Part shown: positions 28,911-38,439 of the stretch, piece after piece
Layout of the letters: each line of letters begins with the position of its first letter
Position numbering within the stretch: the first letter of the stretch is position 1
Origin: an uncultured Prevotella sp.
GTDB taxonomy: Bacteria; Bacteroidota; Bacteroidia; Bacteroidales; Bacteroidaceae
Length of the DNA: 64,000 nt
Assembly (NCBI GenBank): GCA_905236755.1
Contig: CAJOCR010000007.1
Coordinates: 35,882 to 99,881, forward strand
Reading direction: 5' to 3'
The notes under the pieces: model-generated
What the model was told of the DNA's origin: nothing
What the model saw: only the letters and a program-made list of their open reading frames with translations
Databases searched by the model: none
Translations under genes and position numbers: made by a program

Positions 28911-30767
28911 TTACTTTTCAATTACCTTCTTAAATACCTTAACAAGATTCTCAACCTTGAAAGGCTGACCTTTCACCTCATTAAACTTATAAGGTATAAA
29001 GCCATCTATCTTAGCACGAAGATAAGAAGCAAACTGACCAAGATTCTCTTCACATACAATTACCTTCTTGTAGCGTTTAAGCACCTCTTCAGTGTTACGT
29101 GGCAATGGGTTGATAAACTCGAAATGAGCCAAAGCCACACGATAATCCTCAGCACGAAGCACCTGCATGGCAGTAAAGAGATGACCGTAAGTACCTCCCC
29201 AACCAACAATAAGCAAGTCGGCATCATCCTCATCGCCCTCAACACGTAGATTAGGCACCTCAATACGCTCCACCTTCTCTCTACGCTCGTGAACCATAAG
29301 GTCATGATTCTCAGGATTATTGCTTATAGCACCTGTGCGCTCGTCTTTTTCAAGACCGCCCAAGATATGCTCATAGCCCTCTGTTCCTGGCACAGCCCAA
29401 TAGCGAGCCAACGATGCGGGGTCGCGCTCATAAGGTGTGTATCTGTCTTTCATCTGTGGAGTAACAAAATGAGGATGTATCTGTCCAAGTTCGCCCTTGA
29501 TAGGAAGTCGCCATGCAGCTGAACCGTTAGCAATAAAAGCATCGGTAAGCAGCACAACAGGAGTAATATGTTCAAGAGCTATCTTACAAGCCCAGAAAGC
29601 AGCTGTGAAACAGTCGGTAGGACTCTTTGGAGCTATGACAGGCATTGGACTCTCACCATTTCTACCATATAGCACCTGCAAAAGGTCGGTCTGTTCAGCC
29701 TTTGTAGGCAAACCAGTAGAAGGACCACCACGCTGCACATCAATAACCACAAGAGGAAGCTCGTCCATAACGGCAAGATTTATAGCCTCAGACTTCAAGC
29801 ACACACCCGGTCCTGATGTAGAGGTAACGCCCAAGGCACCAGCAAAGCTAGCACCAATAGCCGACGCACAAGCTGCAAGTTCGTCTTCAGCCTGAACAGT
29901 AATAACCCCTAATGACTTATGCTTTGCCAGCTCATGAAGAATATCGGTAGCTGGTGTAATAGGATAAGAACCCAGATACAGTTTCAACCCTGCCGCCTCG
30001 GCAGCAGCAATAAGACCATAAGCTGTAGCCTTATTACCAGTAATATCCATGTATCTTCCAGGGTGCTTCTTACGTGCCTCAATACGATAGGTAGCAGGCA
30101 CCGATGCCTGAGTATTCTCGCCATAATGCCATCCAGCTTCGAGCACGGTAATATTTGCTTCAGCCACCTGAGGCTTCTTCTTGAATTTCTTTTTCAGGAA
30201 TTCTCTTCCTAATTCCAGATCACGATTGAAGAGCCAGCACACAATACCCAAAGCAAACATGTTTCTGCTCTTGAGCATGGTCTTATTGTCGAGCCCTGAG
30301 TCTTTCAAAGCCTCCTTAACCATATTAGTGATAGGACAAGCCACCACATGGTCGCTGTCGATACCCAACTCAGCAAGATAATCATAACTTTTGAACTCAG
30401 CCTTCTTCAAGTCGCTTTCCTCAAACGAGTTTGTGTCGATGATGATAGTTGCTGTAGGCTTTGTGTTCTTAATCTGTGTTTTCAAAGCAGCGGCATTCAT
30501 AGCCACCAGCACATCGCACTTATCACCTGGTGTAAGAGCCGTTTCAAGATCACCAGTAACATTAACCTGATAACCGCTCACACCCGTCAGCGAGCCTTGC
30601 GGGGCTCTGATATCTGCAGGATAGTCAGGGAAAGTTGAAATACCGTTTCCTACCGTTGCTGAAATAGTAGAAAAAATGTTTCCGGCAAGTTGCATGCCGT
30701 CACCAGAATCACCAGAGAAGCGGACTACCACTTCATCCAGTTCCTTTACACTAATTCCTTCTGCCAT
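28911..30767 (-). CDS. korA: 2-oxoglutarate:ferredoxin oxidoreductase, fused gamma-alpha subunit
   Basis: A 618-residue subunit with an N-terminal gamma domain (about 1-185: VVRFSGDSGDGMQLAGNIFSTISA) fused to the alpha domain (from about 245: GLKLYLGSYPITPATDILHELA, then TSTSGPGVCLKSEAINLAVMDELPLVVIDVQRGGPSTGLPTK as a continuous conserved block). The fusion is normal for Bacteroidetes. The promoter at 31037-31068 gives a leader of about 260 nt, longer than for most genes here. Confidence 0.94.
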   Translation of the reverse strand: MAEGISVKELDEVVVRFSGDSGDGMQLAGNIFSTISATVGNGISTFPDYPADIRAPQGSLTGVSGYQVNVTGDLETALTPGDKCDVLVAMNAAALKTQIKNTKPTATIIIDTNSFEESDLKKAEFKSYDYLAELGIDSDHVVACPITNMVKEALKDSGLDNKTMLKSRNMFALGIVCWLFNRDLELGREFLKKKFKKKPQVAEANITVLEAGWHYGENTQASVPATYRIEARKKHPGRYMDITGNKATAYGLIAAAEAAGLKLYLGSYPITPATDILHELAKHKSLGVITVQAEDELAACASAIGASFAGALGVTSTSGPGVCLKSEAINLAVMDELPLVVIDVQRGGPSTGLPTKAEQTDLLQVLYGRNGESPMPVIAPKSPTDCFTAAFWACKIALEHITPVVLLTDAFIANGSAAWRLPIKGELGQIHPHFVTPQMKDRYTPYERDPASLARYWAVPGTEGYEHILGGLEKDERTGAISNNPENHDLMVHERREKVERIEVPNLRVEGDEDDADLLIVGWGGTYGHLFTAMQVLRAEDYRVALAHFEFINPLPRNTEEVLKRYKKVIVCEENLGQFASYLRAKIDGFIPYKFNEVKGQPFKVENLVKVFKKVIEK

Positions 30768-31093
30768 AATTCTGTTTTCCTCGCCAAGGCTAACTTCTTT
30801 AGTGGAAGATTTCTACATTCATAATGTGCTCTTGGTTTTCAGAGGCATAGATTTTTTATCGTTATTTTGTTAGTTAAAAATTCTTTTTCACGGCTTTCAC
30901 ACCTTAGTTATAAAAACAAGATGAGTTTTTTCTTCGAGAAAATGGGAGATTTTGCGCTTCCCGTTATGCCCTTTAGCGTTTTTTTTATTATTTTTGCACC
31001 GGAAAGGTAATCTCTGTTATATCTCGATTGCGAGGCCAAAGATAACAAGTTTTTTACTAACCACCAAAATATGTCATTACAAATAATTAAAAT
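30768..31093. promoter_or_regulatory. korAB / nptA intergenic region with overlapping opposed promoters
   Basis: The leftward korAB promoter is TTTG (31065-31068), 20-bp spacer, TATCTTTG (31037-31044). The rightward nptA -7 box is TATTTTTG at 30989-30996. Each promoter lies downstream of the other, so the two primary transcripts overlap by about 25-30 nt at their 5' ends. The rest is AT-rich with no gene seen. Confidence 0.65.
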
Positions 31094-32800
31094 ATGACTA
31101 TTCTTCTATTGAAAATCGTAGGCGCCCTGGCTCTATTGATGTTTGGTATGAAAACTATGAGCGATGCCCTACAGAAGATGGCAGGTCCACAATTGCGTCA
31201 CGTGTTGGGAACAATGACCACCAACCGTGTAACAGGCATTCTTACTGGTACATTCATCACCTCTGCCGTACAATCGTCAACAGCAACAACGGTGATGACC
31301 GTCAGCTTTGTAAATGCCGGACTCCTTACATTGGCTCAGGCTATTTCAGTCATCATGGGTGCCAACATTGGTACAACCTTAACGGCTTGGATTATGTCGG
31401 CTGGTTTTTCATTCAACATCACCGATTTTGTATGGCCAGCATTCTTCATCGGCATCATCCTTATTTATTCAAAGAAAAGAAAACTAATCGGAGACTTCCT
31501 GTTTGGTATTTCCTTTATGTTCCTTGGCTTGGGAACACTTCGTCAAACAGGTATCGACATGGATCTCGGCCACAATCAGGCAATACTCGATTTCCTTGGT
31601 ACCTTTGATCCAAATAGCTTTATCACCACCATTACCTTCCTACTCATTGGTAGTGTGCTCACAATGGCAGTACAGTCTTCAGCAGCAATCATGGCCATAA
31701 CCATGATTCTATGCTCTACAGGTGTTTTGCCTATCTATCAGGGCATAGCCTTGGTAATGGGTGAAAATATTGGTACCACCGTTACCTCTAACCTTGCAGC
31801 CCTTACCGCCAACACTCAGGCTCGTCGTGCTGCTATGGCTCACATGCTGTTCAATATCTTTGGTGTTATATGGATATTGTGCTTGTTCAAGCCATTTATT
31901 AATGTAGTATGCGGATGGGCAGGCTACGATGTTGACATGCAGAAGAGCTCACCTGATTTTCTTGCAAACGCAGCTAAGTTGAGCTTTGTTCTTGCAGCCT
32001 TCCACACTGCCTTCAACGTTTCCAACACATTAATATTAGTGTGGTTCATTCCACAGATTGAGAAACTCGTAACCCTCATCATCAAGCCTAAAGCAAACAA
32101 AGACGAAGACGATTTCCGTCTGCGTTTCATTCAGGCTGGTATCATGAAGACTCCAGAGCTTTCTGTACTTGAGGCACAAAAAGAGATTGCCAGTTTCTCT
32201 GAGCGCATACAGCGTATGTTTGGCATGGTTCAAGAACTCATGGGAGAAACTGACGATGATAAGTTCATAAAGCTATATACCCGCATAGAGAAATATGAGG
32301 GAATAAGCGATAATATGGAAATTGAAATAGCTAAATACCTTAACCAGGTGAGCGATGCCCACCTGAGCGACGAGACAAAAGAAAAGGTACGTGCTATGCT
32401 TCGCGAGATTAGCGAGATTGAGTCTATCGGCGACTCTTGTTTCAATATTGCCCGCACGCTCAACCGCAAGAAGAGCATCAAGCAAGATTTCACCGACGAC
32501 CAGTACACACACATTCACCAGATGTTTGCTCTCACCGACGATGCTCTTAGTCACATGAATGTGATGTTCATTCACAGTCGTGACAACATCGACGTGAACC
32601 GTAGTTTCAACATCGAGAATGAAATAAACAACTATCGCAATCAGTTAAAGAACGAGAATATCAACGACATCGAAGAAGGTCTCTACGACTACAACCTTGG
32701 TACCATGTATATGGACATTATCCAAGAGTGTGAGAAGCTTGGCGACTATGTCATCAATGTTGTTGAAGCTCGAATGGGTACACGACAGCGCGAGGCTTAA
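31094..32800 (+). CDS. Na/Pi cotransporter family protein with PhoU-like tail
   Basis: A 568-residue protein with two NptA-type repeats, each carrying the QSS motif (AVQSSTATTVMTV at residue 60 and AVQSSAAIMAITM near 193), about eight membrane helices over residues 1-330, and a cytoplasmic PhoU-like helical domain (about 355-560, LREISEIESIGDSCFNIART). It should import phosphate with sodium. The last 47 bp overlap the 3' end of the convergent GH2 gene. Confidence 0.93.
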   Translation: MTILLLKIVGALALLMFGMKTMSDALQKMAGPQLRHVLGTMTTNRVTGILTGTFITSAVQSSTATTVMTVSFVNAGLLTLAQAISVIMGANIGTTLTAWIMSAGFSFNITDFVWPAFFIGIILIYSKKRKLIGDFLFGISFMFLGLGTLRQTGIDMDLGHNQAILDFLGTFDPNSFITTITFLLIGSVLTMAVQSSAAIMAITMILCSTGVLPIYQGIALVMGENIGTTVTSNLAALTANTQARRAAMAHMLFNIFGVIWILCLFKPFINVVCGWAGYDVDMQKSSPDFLANAAKLSFVLAAFHTAFNVSNTLILVWFIPQIEKLVTLIIKPKANKDEDDFRLRFIQAGIMKTPELSVLEAQKEIASFSERIQRMFGMVQELMGETDDDKFIKLYTRIEKYEGISDNMEIEIAKYLNQVSDAHLSDETKEKVRAMLREISEIESIGDSCFNIARTLNRKKSIKQDFTDDQYTHIHQMFALTDDALSHMNVMFIHSRDNIDVNRSFNIENEINNYRNQLKNENINDIEEGLYDYNLGTMYMDIIQECEKLGDYVINVVEARMGTRQREA

Positions 32801-35800
32801 CACCTCGGCTGTCTTCTTTTCTATAAGACACATTAACCGTCTTGCTCTCGCCAGGCATAAGGCTGAAATAGTTATCGCTATAGATAATGGGCAGGATTTG
32901 TTCGCCGTCGGTGCCCTTTACACTTATACGAATCATTAATGCAGGTGAGCTTCCAACGTTGCTCACCTTTATTGTGCCCTTATATTCCTCACCACTAAGC
33001 ACAAAGTCCGATTGTTCCATCTTTATTTCAGCTTTAGGCAATTGTTTCAAAGCCTGCAGGTTATCGGCTTCACACCCCTCTACATAGAAATTCTCAGAAA
33101 CTGTTTTACCGTTTTCTATAAGGGCAAGACGAATATAATACACATCTTCGTTAGGCTTACTTAAACTCATAACCTGCAACGTTTCGTCATTCTTTATGCT
33201 CACATCAGCACTTTGTTCATCAATCACCTTACCCCACATATTTAGTAGCTGAGCTTTTGCCAGCAAAGAAGCATGAGCTTTATCCACATAATTCACCACT
33301 TCTACAGACTTCTTAGCTGCATTATACTGAATATGCAGAGGTTCGCAAGCCTTTTTCACACCAAAATAGGCGGCTGTTGGATCAAGATAATAGTCGTATG
33401 TACACCATACCATACTTGGCCAACACGAATGACTCATCCATATCAACAAGCCCATACGGTCTTGTTCTGCCGACTCATACATAGCACGATAACCATCATA
33501 ATTCAACCATTGTGCCCATGCCGCAAACTGTTCAGCACTCTTTGGTTCCCCAAAATGCCTTTTCATTATTTCGTTGAACGACTCACCTCTTTGAGCACCC
33601 TGTAATGTAAAGTCGTGCTGTCCCCACGCCTCGCCCTGAGGCCACAAGTTCTCAGGCTTCAGCATTCGCTTGATGCTCTCTATATTTGGCACGTTAGGCA
33701 TGCCTCGCTCAGAATGAAGCAAGTGAGTTTGATGACTGAAATAATATTCTGCTGACATCATACGATAAGGGCCATGACCGCTAACACCCATATCTGCCGA
33801 ACTCGGAATATAGCCCAACTGTGGATGCAGCCCCTTTATCTGCTCACGCAAAACCTTATCTATAGTAGTTGGAGGAAAGCCCTCGTTACGTCCAACGTAA
33901 ATAGCAATGCTTGGATGGTTGCGAATACGTGATATATAGTCGGCTGAGTTTCTTAGGAACATATCCTCATAATAAGGATTAGGTCCGTCCCATGGGTTGG
34001 CAAGCCAAAAGTCCTGCCATACCATAATACCATATTTATCACAAGCCTCATAAAACTCTTCATCGCCTATCTGTCCCACCCAGTTGCGAATCATAGTATT
34101 GTTCATCTCTTTATGATAGCGCACAGCGGCATCATACTCACGCCCACGATAGTTGAGGTTTGTTTCCGAGAATCCCCAGTTACCACCCAGCGGGTTCAGT
34201 CGTTTACCATTTATATATAAGGTAGTACGACTGTCAAGGTCTTTATAGCTCATCTCACGAATACCAGCCTTATAGGTCACCTGCGAAAGGCACTCGTTGT
34301 GCTCGTTGTATACTTCAAAGCCTGCATCATAGAGATAAGGCTCACCATAACCATTTGGCCACCACAGACGCATTTTTTGATTCTTTAGCTGCGCAAAATC
34401 AGCTGGAGAGAAAGTAATTTCCTTGCCTTCCATAGCCTTCAGCTCAATCCATTTCTCAAAACGGATATCGCCAACAAAGCCCATAACCTTTACCTTCTTT
34501 GCTATTGCATCCTGATTCTTCACCATCACAGACGGGGTAATAGTAGCCAGCGTGTCGGGATGGTTCAGTTGGGTGGTTATCAATGGGTCGCTGACACTCA
34601 CGCCACCATCTTCGGTTAGATAAACATCGTTCCAGATGCCCACCTCACGACCAGGCACGCTGGTTATCCAATCCCAGCCTATTGACGCGTGAAAAGTAGG
34701 ATTGTCGGCTCCTAATATACCGCCATTAGTATCGGTATTCTGAGCTGTTTTTATCTTCACGGCACCAATGTGTTCGTTCTTTATCACACGCACCTGAAGT
34801 TGGTTTTCACCTTCTTTCAGCTTATCTGTTATATCAAATCGACCACGCATGAAAGCACCATCTATACGGCCTATCATCTCGTTGTTTAGCCACACTTCAG
34901 CTTTCCAGTTTATACCGTCGAAATTAAGATAGATATGCTTTCCACGATTAACTGATAACTGATGATTGATAATTGTGCGATACCAGAAATCGGAATTGAA
35001 AAACGATTCCGAAATCTCACGCATATTGTTGGCATAGCAGTTGTCGGGCACGGCACCTATATTCATATAGCTTGTGAGAACCGTTCCTGGTACAGTAGCC
35101 TCTATCCAGCCTTCAGAGCCGTCACGACGCAACTGCCATTGGTTTAGCATTAGTTTACCATTGCTACCATCAAGAGTATTGGCTGACTCAGCATGAATGC
35201 CACCACGTCCCCATACCTGCATTTCGCTCAGAGCATAATAACCTGAGACATTAGGTTGGGTGAGCAGTAATCGCACATAACGCCCATGGGTATTGCATTT
35301 CACATTATTAATATTAGAGGCTTTAAGCTGAGCCACATCCTCCCATTTCTTTGCATCAGAAGATACTTGAATCTTACCCGCCTTTGGTTTCTGTAGCCAA
35401 TTAAGCACCACCTTATCTATATCTGCTTCTGTACCCAAATCAACATAAGCCCATTGAGGCTCGTTGCTCTTTGCTGACTTCCATACGCTGGAAAAATGCA
35501 TTGATGGCAACCAACTGGTATTGTTCTCCTTCCATCTCAGGTTGTCCATACTGAAACGTTCCTGATTAGGCAGCAAGGCACCATGATCAATCTCGTACAG
35601 ACGCCACCAAGCAGCCCCCTTAACATTAAACTCCACACGAACATGCTTATATCGTCCTGCCCTTTTAAGCGGAATCTGCATCTTTACCATTCGTAATGGC
35701 AAGCGCACAGCATCAAGTTGCTTATTGGGGTCGGAGCTAACAAACTGCTTTGAGGCAAAGCCAGGCAAATCACTACCCTTAACCACACCCATTTGTTGCC

Positions 35801-36290
35801 ATTTACGTCCATCAGCCGACACCATAACCCTGATAGCATATCCATTTACTGCCTTAGTTTCGTGATAAGCCATCTCGCCCACAAAACGCAAAGTGTCGAG
35901 ATACACGTCCATACCACTCCAGTTGTATTCTATAAATGCATTTTCGCCTTTCAACACCTGCGAAGAATGAATGTTTCCGTCGATTAGTTTCTCGCGGTCT
36001 CTGCCACTCACCTCGCCCTCGTTGGTTCTCACGCTCAGAAAAGCAGGCTCGTTCTTTGTTACCAAGCCATCAGTTATGAGTTGTCCTGTAAGGTTGAAAT
36101 CGGCATTCGACGATGTGAACACCATACGATTCAAGGCTATATTACGATAATCGTAATCCTTAACCATGCGAGGGGCAGTAAACTGCGAAACCCTACCTGG
36201 ATAACGGCCTATGCCACGAGTAAAAACATTGTCAGCAAACGAATAATGAGAAGAACAGGCTAATAATAATGCCATAAAAAATTGCTTCAT
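32754..36290 (-). CDS. secreted glycoside hydrolase family 2 protein with discoidin-like domains
   Basis: An 1178-residue protein: signal peptide (MKQFFMALLLACSSHYSFA), F5/8 type C-like domains in the first 380 residues (WAYVDLGTEADIDKVVLNW), then a GH2 sugar-binding domain, an immunoglobulin-like domain and a TIM barrel. The likely acid/base is E803 (YVGRNEG) and the likely nucleophile E861 (HSERGMP). The barrel is closest in style to beta-mannosidase or exo-glucosaminidase-like GH2 members; the substrate is not certain. A -7 box TATCTTTG lies at 36332-36339. The stop lies inside the convergent transporter gene. Confidence 0.85.
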   Translation of the reverse strand: MKQFFMALLLACSSHYSFADNVFTRGIGRYPGRVSQFTAPRMVKDYDYRNIALNRMVFTSSNADFNLTGQLITDGLVTKNEPAFLSVRTNEGEVSGRDREKLIDGNIHSSQVLKGENAFIEYNWSGMDVYLDTLRFVGEMAYHETKAVNGYAIRVMVSADGRKWQQMGVVKGSDLPGFASKQFVSSDPNKQLDAVRLPLRMVKMQIPLKRAGRYKHVRVEFNVKGAAWWRLYEIDHGALLPNQERFSMDNLRWKENNTSWLPSMHFSSVWKSAKSNEPQWAYVDLGTEADIDKVVLNWLQKPKAGKIQVSSDAKKWEDVAQLKASNINNVKCNTHGRYVRLLLTQPNVSGYYALSEMQVWGRGGIHAESANTLDGSNGKLMLNQWQLRRDGSEGWIEATVPGTVLTSYMNIGAVPDNCYANNMREISESFFNSDFWYRTIINHQLSVNRGKHIYLNFDGINWKAEVWLNNEMIGRIDGAFMRGRFDITDKLKEGENQLQVRVIKNEHIGAVKIKTAQNTDTNGGILGADNPTFHASIGWDWITSVPGREVGIWNDVYLTEDGGVSVSDPLITTQLNHPDTLATITPSVMVKNQDAIAKKVKVMGFVGDIRFEKWIELKAMEGKEITFSPADFAQLKNQKMRLWWPNGYGEPYLYDAGFEVYNEHNECLSQVTYKAGIREMSYKDLDSRTTLYINGKRLNPLGGNWGFSETNLNYRGREYDAAVRYHKEMNNTMIRNWVGQIGDEEFYEACDKYGIMVWQDFWLANPWDGPNPYYEDMFLRNSADYISRIRNHPSIAIYVGRNEGFPPTTIDKVLREQIKGLHPQLGYIPSSADMGVSGHGPYRMMSAEYYFSHQTHLLHSERGMPNVPNIESIKRMLKPENLWPQGEAWGQHDFTLQGAQRGESFNEIMKRHFGEPKSAEQFAAWAQWLNYDGYRAMYESAEQDRMGLLIWMSHSCWPSMVWCTYDYYLDPTAAYFGVKKACEPLHIQYNAAKKSVEVVNYVDKAHASLLAKAQLLNMWGKVIDEQSADVSIKNDETLQVMSLSKPNEDVYYIRLALIENGKTVSENFYVEGCEADNLQALKQLPKAEIKMEQSDFVLSGEEYKGTIKVSNVGSSPALMIRISVKGTDGEQILPIIYSDNYFSLMPGESKTVNVSYRKEDSRGVKPRAVVYPFELQQH

Positions 36291-36649
36291 GAGTTGAAAT
36301 TCACTGTGTTATATTATGATTCGAGTATATGCAAAGATAAACAAATTCTACTAAAACTAACCTCTGATACGTTGAAAAAATTTCCGTATTATACAATTTT
36401 GCTTGATTCATATCAATTAACTTGTAATTTGAAAGTAGAAAAAATGCGCATAAATATAGGTCTAATAAGAGGTAATAGCAATTTTTTTACACATTTTGCA
36501 ATTAACTACTTACAAATCGAAAGTAATATAAATATACAAAAATCACAGTTTTCTAAAACTTTATTTCAGCCATCTTGTACTAAATGTCGTATTTTACACT
36601 CAAAAAGCGCAATATTTGAGTTTCTTTTGTAAAAAAACCTACGATTTTC
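36291..36649. other. AT-rich gap before the candidate small RNA
   Basis: Apart from the GH2 -7 box I see nothing convincing here. A 116-codon rightward frame exists but lacks coding character. Confidence 0.5.
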
Positions 36650-36680
36650 TTGCAGCATTAAACCATTATGTATATATTTG
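36650..36680 (+). promoter_or_regulatory. promoter of the candidate small RNA
   Basis: TTG at 36650-36652, 20-bp spacer, TATATTTG at 36673-36680, then CAG. It points rightward, away from the GH2 gene and towards the convergent esterase gene, where no protein ORF follows. Confidence 0.8.
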
Positions 36681-36684
36681 CAGT

Positions 36685-36909
36685 CGGATTTGAGTCGTAA
36701 ATTAACAGAGAGCATTTAAGAATATTGATATCCATATAACAAGTTTACATTTATAATTTCTGAGCTGTAAAGACTAAATAGCTGTGTCCTTATGTGACTA
36801 AGCGATTTATAGTTTCGGAATACTAAGATACTTGAAGATTTACTTATTTACTTGAGTCAATTAGAGTTTTGGGCGCAACCGGCTGTGAAGTTGGTTGCGC
36901 TATTTTTTT
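36685..36909 (+). ncRNA. candidate small RNA of about 225 nt
   Basis: The stretch lies between a good promoter (36650-36680) and a strong intrinsic terminator whose U-tract is only on the plus strand (36873-36909). The only ATG inside is followed at once by TGA, so it has no coding capacity. The adjacent esterase and GH2 genes are both on the other strand, so neither needs this promoter or terminator. I could not fit it to 6S, tmRNA, SRP or RNase P RNA. Exact ends are estimates. Confidence 0.68.
36873..36909 (+). terminator. terminator of the candidate small RNA
   Basis: Perfect 8-bp stem GCGCAACC / GGTTGCGC with a 12-nt loop, followed by TATTTTTTT. The minus strand has no U-tract after the hairpin, so it acts on rightward transcripts only. 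Confidence 0.88.
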
Positions 36910-36910
36910 C

Positions 36911-37711
36911 CTAATCTTCGGCATACATCTGAGGGTCAATCTTCAGTTCACGATAAGACACATTAAAGTCTTCACGCTCAATCTGAATATCACGATCAAC
37001 CTCACGTGGAGAGTCTTTTAGCGAATGAGCAATCAGCCAATCGTAGGTCTGCTGCAGGTAGAAAGCACGAGCCAACAAACCATGACTGCCTCCTGGCACC
37101 CAAAAATAGCGAAGCAAATGGTCTTTATTCTGTTCCTTCAAACTATCAACCACACGTTGTGACTGCTTCACCGATACTGCCGTATCGCCTGTTCCATGCA
37201 TAATCCAAAGTGGCAATTCGCCCAATTTCTGCACATCTTTATAGCTACAACCACCACAAAGAGCCATCGCAGCAGCTATTTTTTCAGGGTAAGTAGCAGC
37301 AAAATCCATTGTTCCGTAGCCACCAAGACTCATTCCAAGCACATACACTCTGTTTTTATCAACCTTATAATGAGCTTCCATCCATTCCAAAAGATTCAAT
37401 AGTTTTTCTGGGTTCCACGCACCACCTGGATTTTGCGGAGCTACCACCAGCATAGGCACATCAAGACCTTTCTCTATTGCGTCAAGAGTGCCATATCGGC
37501 GCACCCTATCAAGGTTGTTTCCACACAAACTGGCTCCGTGCAAAAAAATTATTAGAGGTAGTTCGTGATTGTCTTGAGCATACTCATGAGGGGTATAAAC
37601 CCAAAAATTATAATCCGACTCACCTTTCTTTGCTTCAAAGACACCACTCATCTGTGCCGAGATATGTAGATAAAAGCCTAAAAATATCAGTATAAAAAAA
37701 AGTTTTTTCAT
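36911..37711 (-). CDS. secreted alpha/beta-hydrolase (esterase, PHB-depolymerase/LpqC-like)
   Basis: A 266-residue protein with signal peptide (MKKLFFILIFLGFYLHISAQ) and an alpha/beta-hydrolase fold. The oxyanion region is LPLIIFLHGASLCG, the nucleophile Ser lies in VLGMSLGGYGTMDFA (about residue 126), the acid in IMHGTGDTAVSV and the His in VPGGSHGLLAR. The family cleaves feruloyl or acetyl esters or short peptides; which one is not decidable. It stops one base after the small-RNA terminator on the opposite strand. Confidence 0.85.
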   Translation of the reverse strand: MKKLFFILIFLGFYLHISAQMSGVFEAKKGESDYNFWVYTPHEYAQDNHELPLIIFLHGASLCGNNLDRVRRYGTLDAIEKGLDVPMLVVAPQNPGGAWNPEKLLNLLEWMEAHYKVDKNRVYVLGMSLGGYGTMDFAATYPEKIAAAMALCGGCSYKDVQKLGELPLWIMHGTGDTAVSVKQSQRVVDSLKEQNKDHLLRYFWVPGGSHGLLARAFYLQQTYDWLIAHSLKDSPREVDRDIQIEREDFNVSYRELKIDPQMYAED

Positions 37712-37899
37712 CGTTTTCGCATTTTTGGTTTCTCACTTCAGATTGTAAAGATACGAAAAGAATGTGGATTTTGGAATGTGGAATTAGGAATTATTCGCAC
37801 TTTGTGCGATGTTGAGTTATTGAATTAAGAATTAAAAGCGTACAGAACTTCTATTTTTCATTATTTAACCCACGGGAAGTATTCGAAAAAGTCACACAT

Positions 37900-38029
37900 C
37901 TATCTAACGATATCAATATGAAACAGTCTTAATTCCTCATTATTCATGCGAGCCCAATTACCCCAGTCGTCGTATAATACTTTTAGCATTTGACTATCAC
38001 GATGTTTTTTATCTTTTTCATCGTTTTTC
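37900..38029 (-). pseudogene. possible remnant of a small protein gene
   Basis: A leftward open stretch reads DEKDKKHRDSQ, then MLKVLYDDWGNWARMNNEE, LRLFHIDIVR and a stop (37900). It looks protein-like in composition, but has no convincing start beyond the internal ATG (29 codons) and no promoter. The family is not recognised. Confidence 0.35.
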
Positions 38030-38069
38030 GATTAATAAGTTTAAGTGACTAAATATTATAATTTATGAG

Positions 38070-38111
38070 AATTCGCGTTTTATTTTCGATAATTTGCGTC
38101 TGCGTAAGCAA
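38070..38111 (+). repeat. 42-bp dispersed repeat (family B), copy 1
   Basis: Begins AATTCGCGTT and ends CTGCGTAAGCAA. It matches 51721-51762 at 40 of 42 positions; a shorter inverted relative is at 60693-60722. Confidence 0.85.
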
Positions 38112-38153
38112 CTACATAACAATAATCTCACGAATAATAAAAATAGCAAGCGA

Positions 38154-38186
38154 TTGTCCTAAAGGAATCCTAAGGGAATCCTAAAC
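38154..38186 (+). repeat. 11-bp tandem array (CCTAA type)
   Basis: Three units of 11 bp: TTGTCCTAAAG, GAATCCTAAGG, GAATCCTAAAC. It lies directly before a family A palindrome. Confidence 0.8.
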
Positions 38187-38188
38187 AA

Positions 38189-38222
38189 CAGCCTCCCCAT
38201 CCCCTCGATGGGAGAGGACTAA
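38189..38222 (+). repeat. GC-rich palindromic repeat (family A)
   Basis: CCTCCCCATCCCC, TCGA, TGGGAGAGGACT. Same layout as the copies at 17761, 44830, 45211 and 49335-49554. Confidence 0.75.
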
Positions 38223-38232
38223 CTAACAGACA

Positions 38233-38276
38233 GAAACGGATTAGAATCTCGAACGGATCTCGAAGGCATCTCGAAG
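38233..38276 (+). repeat. 11-bp tandem array (ATCTCGAA type)
   Basis: Units GAAACGGATTA, GAATCTCGAAC, GGATCTCGAAG, GCATCTCGAAG. The core matches the arrays at 1150-1193 and 13506-13560. Confidence 0.82.
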
Positions 38277-38439
38277 ACAAGAGCAGAGCAATATTTTAAT
38301 TGAATCCTCAAATTTTCTAATTCGAGTTAAAAGTCGAATCAACACATCGAGTTATATAATATACCGAGTTCTGGGCGAGTTTAACAAAAGTTATATCAGA
38401 TATCAGTTAATCAGATAAAAATGATTGTAATTTTGCAGT

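Noticed and set aside
36282-36632. 116-codon rightward ORF
   Set aside because: Starts with a non-ATG codon, AT-rich, no coding-like composition, and overlaps the GH2 promoter region.
36685-36909. 6S RNA
   Set aside because: No long end-to-end complementarity with a central bubble was found; kept only as an unclassified small RNA.
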